A stretch of DNA of 64,000 nt. It comes from Toxotes chatareus. Lineage: Eukaryota; Chordata; Actinopteri; Toxotidae. A program made the translations under genes and the position numbers. The stretch's first letter is position 1, and the number at the start of each line of letters is the position of its first letter. The notes under the pieces were generated by a model that saw nothing but the letters and a program-made list of their open reading frames with translations, ran no database searches and was not told the origin of the DNA. This document shows, piece after piece, positions 60,901 to 64,000 of the stretch. The stretch covers positions 3,410,001 through 3,474,000 of the forward strand of contig CM028896.1 in the NCBI GenBank assembly GCA_016801885.1, given 5' to 3'.

Positions 60901-61593
60901 GGCCACACTGTTTAGGATAGCCAGGTCTGGTTTTGAGTTTACTAAATACTACTTATTAAATAGGAGCTTAAGTCCACTTTTTGCCATATAATGACAAAAT
61001 TTGTCATTGCTAAATGTTTCAATTATCATTTTTAATGAGTTACCTTTAAATAATAAATGCAGAGGCACAAACATGCTTATACACACACACACACACACAG
61101 AGTAAAGATCACCTTCACTGATATTGGTACAATTCCTAAGAAAACCCCAAAGCATCACAGTAAGCTTGACCCTTTTGGGTAGATTTTGAGCCAATCTCTT
61201 TGGGTTTTGGGTTTCATTTACACAATAATAGAATCAGATTGAAATTCCCATTTATGGCTGTATGCCAAGCTCTTTGACTGAACTACCTGGTATTTAATTC
61301 TGGTCAGATCTTGTAAACATCACAAGTTTGACTCATACAGTATGATTCAGTTGAGGAAAACAAGAAGGTTGGATCGACGGAATCTGGATTTTTCTTTGTA
61401 TTTTTATGTGGGTGTTGTTTTGAGACGATAAGCAGTGATGCAGATCAGTGCACTTAAATAATAAACCCTGCTTTTTATATAAAATCTCCAGTGTTTTTTA
61501 ATGAAAATGCAAAAAAAAACCCTCACTTAAATCTTTCAGATCTTTTTTTTTAATGTTGTATATTTTCTCCTTTCAGAAAGCACCACTACCACC

Positions 61594-62332
61594 ATGGATG
61601 AGGAACAGTGCTACTACAATGAGACCATCGCCTTCTTCTACAACCGCAGTGGCAAGTACCTTGCTACTGACTGGAACACCGTCAGCAGGCTGGTGATGGG
61701 ACTGGGCATCACCGTATGCATCTTCATCATGCTCGCCAACCTTCTGGTGATGATCGCCATCTACGTCAACAGGAGATTCCACTTCCCCATCTACTACCTG
61801 ATGGCCAACCTGGCAGCTGCTGACTTCTTTGCTGGACTGGCCTACTTCTACTTGATGTTCAACACGGGACCGAACACGAGGCGGCTGACTGTTTCGACAT
61901 GGCTACTACGCCAAGGCCTGATTGATACCAGCCTGACGGCGTCTGTGGCCAACTTGCTAGCCATCGCCATCGAGCGCCACATCACCGTGTTCCGCATGCA
62001 GCTACACACTCGTATGAGTAACCGCCGTGTGGTAGTGGTGATTGTCATAATCTGGACCATGTCCATAGTCATGGGGGCCATCCCGAGCGTGGGCTGGAAC
62101 TGCATCTGTAGTATTAGAACTTGTTCCAATATGGCACCGCTGTACAGCAACTCCTACCTGGTCTTCTGGGCAGTGTTTAACCTGGTGACTTTTGTTGTCA
62201 TGGTGACACTGTATGCCCACATCTTTGTGTATGTGCGGCAGAGGACCATGAGGATGTCACGGCACAGTTCTGGACCACGACGCAACCGAGATACCATGAT
62301 GTCTCTGCTGAAAACCGTGGTGATTGTGTTGG
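61594..62332 (+). CDS. lpar1: Lysophosphatidic acid receptor 1, main coding exon (3' end outside window)
   Basis: Class A GPCR for lysophosphatidic acid on the plasma membrane, signalling through Gi, Gq and G12/13 (family knowledge). The exon runs 61577-62332; the ATG at 61594 sits in an ideal context (ACCACCATGG). It encodes 246 residues plus one base of a split Gly codon, then a GTAAGG donor. Visible: N-glycosylation sequons NET (9) and NRS (17); TM1 about 33-58; TM2 about 66-88; R106-Q107 in TM3, equivalent to the ligand-contacting R124-Q125 of human LPA1; E-R-H at 127-129 in place of DRY, as in LPA receptors; TM4, TM5 and the start of TM6 (VIVLG). The remaining TM6-TM7 and tail exon is not found before 64,000. 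The start corresponds to an internal Met (about residue 19) of human LPA1; an upstream coding exon cannot be excluded, since the exon frame stays open to its acceptor. Confidence 0.96.
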
Positions 62333-64000
62333 GTAAGGAAGAGATGTAATGTGTTCTACCTATCTATCTTGCAGTCTTGCTATCAAGCTATCTCTATCTA
62401 GCTTTTTACTGCAGTTTAGTTATCTATCAGCTACATTTATACTGCATCTGTCTCTGTCTAGAAACTAAAAGTTGGGTGTCTGAGCAACAGCAACCATGTA
62501 ACGTGCATTACGTGAAAGGGGCGTCTTTGGTTTTTCTTCTGGTTGATGTTTCACACCCACTGTTCATTGAGAGAGTTTTAGAAATGTCAGGAGGACCATT
62601 TCAGACATATTTTCCCCCTATTTAATATAAAGTAATTATACTAGTTATACTAGTTTCCAGAAAATGTCAGAACATAACAGAACAAGAACAGGACATAAGC
62701 TATCTTGACATTGTGGCTATGAGTTTTCTACCCAACCGCTGCAAACGCGTCTTTGATTCTTTCTAAATGAGTAACCCACCTATCTGTGAAGCAGTGAGTG
62801 CGATGTGTGTGCTGAAGTCATCAGCAGCAACAGAACAATGAATCTGTTTATGGGTCCGAGCACTGTGTCTGCCTAGCACGACTGCAAGCCTCATATACAT
62901 CACCTCAGCCAACCCTGTTTCATAGAAACTACATCGATTTGCTGTGATTCTGCATAAAAAGTTTATGTTGAAGGCCTGTTCAGCTGACATGGATATGTTC
63001 TTATAATATATTTATGAATGAAGGCACCATTGCGTTTCAGTAATGTTTAATTATACTGGTGCCAAAAAGGCACATATAAGTAAGGAAGACACAGTTGTTT
63101 CTCCTGCATAGGTAGAATAGATCTGAAGACTGCTGTTATAGCATTTTGATTGATATGGTTTGTTAACTTTATACAGTGTGGAAGATCATAGCAGGTAAAA
63201 CTCCAAACCAGATTCAGAACCATAGAAAATATAGCATGCTTGCATTACTGCAATCAAAGCTTTGAATGTAATACTAAACTTGCCATATGGTGTTTCTTTA
63301 TAACTATCAATTATAGTATAGAGTTTTACTCTCTTTTTGAAACCATTTACTTTACCTTTTATTTATTTATAAGAAAATGGAAATAGAGATTGGAAACATG
63401 TCCACGGCTGCAAGTTCTCAGTCTTGAAATAGACCTAATTTGGTGGAAAATCACTTGAAGAGCATTTAGGAAAGGTTTAGAGGAAGGAGAGAGCAAACCC
63501 TTACAGGCTTGGTCATGGCTTTACACTTCACTACACTGTATAAACATTATTATCTGATATCAGCTCAACTCAAGCTTATAACTGGGAAAATGAATTCTCA
63601 CCGGCCCCCCTTTCGACTTGCATCTTTTTTGGAGCTCCAACACTTGTCCTTGCCTATGCCAAGAAGTGTGAAATATTCACAGCTAGTTCACAAGTTTTAA
63701 TAATCCATAATTATCCTTAAATTGTAATTTTGTTTTTTTCTTTTTTTTGTCTGTTAAAATATTAATGTAGTGCCATGACTCTCCTCTTACAAAACAGCGC
63801 CTGTTTTAACTTTCAGCTGAGCTGAGTGTGCAGTCTGACAGTTTTACGTCTGAGCATTCAGTAGAGATGTGTTTCTCACTTTGCAAGTCTCCAGGCCTCT
63901 TCAGTGGTATGTAATGAATTGCTGCTTCTTCATTATTTTTTTTTACATGGACTGAGCAAAGCACAGTAGCAGACTAACTTGAGAGTGTGAACTGTGGGAA
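62333..64000 (+). other. lpar1: lpar1 intron before the last coding exon (partial)
   Basis: Begins with the GTAAGG donor. A degenerate CTAT repeat lies at about 62357-62430. No sequence coding for the expected start of the next exon (the remainder of TM6) was seen, so the intron exceeds 1.67 kb. Confidence 0.8.

Larger units (their letters stand above)
46254..61576 (+). other. lpar1: lpar1 large 5' intron
   Basis: About 15.3 kb from the GTAAGT donor to the CTCCTTTCAG acceptor. It holds a probable LTR relic (52511-52968), a Tc1-like transposase remnant (about 53030-53130), many short TG/CA/GA runs, and a purine-rich tract at about 55375-55765. Another small noncoding or N-terminal coding exon could be hidden here; I could not identify one. 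Confidence 0.55.

Overview
This is animal nuclear DNA, almost certainly from a teleost fish, probably a spiny-rayed (percomorph-like) species. The genes have compact introns with GT/AG borders, the desert between genes is rich in (TG)n/(CA)n microsatellites, and there is an intronless fish-type hsp30 gene. Nothing bacterial, organellar or CRISPR-like is present.

Layout. (1) 1-7.2 kb, + strand: the last 19 coding exons of an ATP8B-class P4-ATPase (phospholipid flippase). The first ~200 residues lie left of the window. (2) 7.2-14.1 kb: its 3' UTR and an AT-rich gap. (3) 14.2-19.2 kb, - strand: a complete three-exon gene for starch-binding-domain protein 1 (stbd1), with an N-terminal membrane anchor and a C-terminal CBM20 domain joined by a very long acidic middle. 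I count about 1,133 residues against roughly 360 in human. (4) 20.0-20.9 kb, + strand: a complete intronless small heat-shock gene (hsp30 type) with a perfect three-unit heat-shock element and a TATA box. It is divergent from stbd1. (5) 20.9-45.8 kb: a gene desert with microsatellites, purine- or pyrimidine-skewed tracts, a 203-bp hAT-type MITE with an intact 8-bp target duplication, and a probable LTR relic. (6) 45.8 kb to the end, + strand: lpar1 (lysophosphatidic acid receptor 1). A probable noncoding first exon ends at 46,253, then comes a ~15.3-kb intron holding an LTR relic beside a Tc1-like transposase remnant, then the main coding exon at 61,577-62,332. The last coding exon lies right of the window.

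The genes do not form a pathway. The flippase and lpar1 both deal with membrane lipids, but I see that as coincidence. Linkage of an ATP8B gene to lpar1 fits the ancestral chromosome that gave human chromosome 9 (LPAR1, ATP8B5P), which is why I favour an atp8b5-type identity. I found no convincing new biological system. The most interesting items are the enlarged, internally repeated Stbd1, the compact stbd1/hsp30 divergent promoter region, and the well-preserved MITE.
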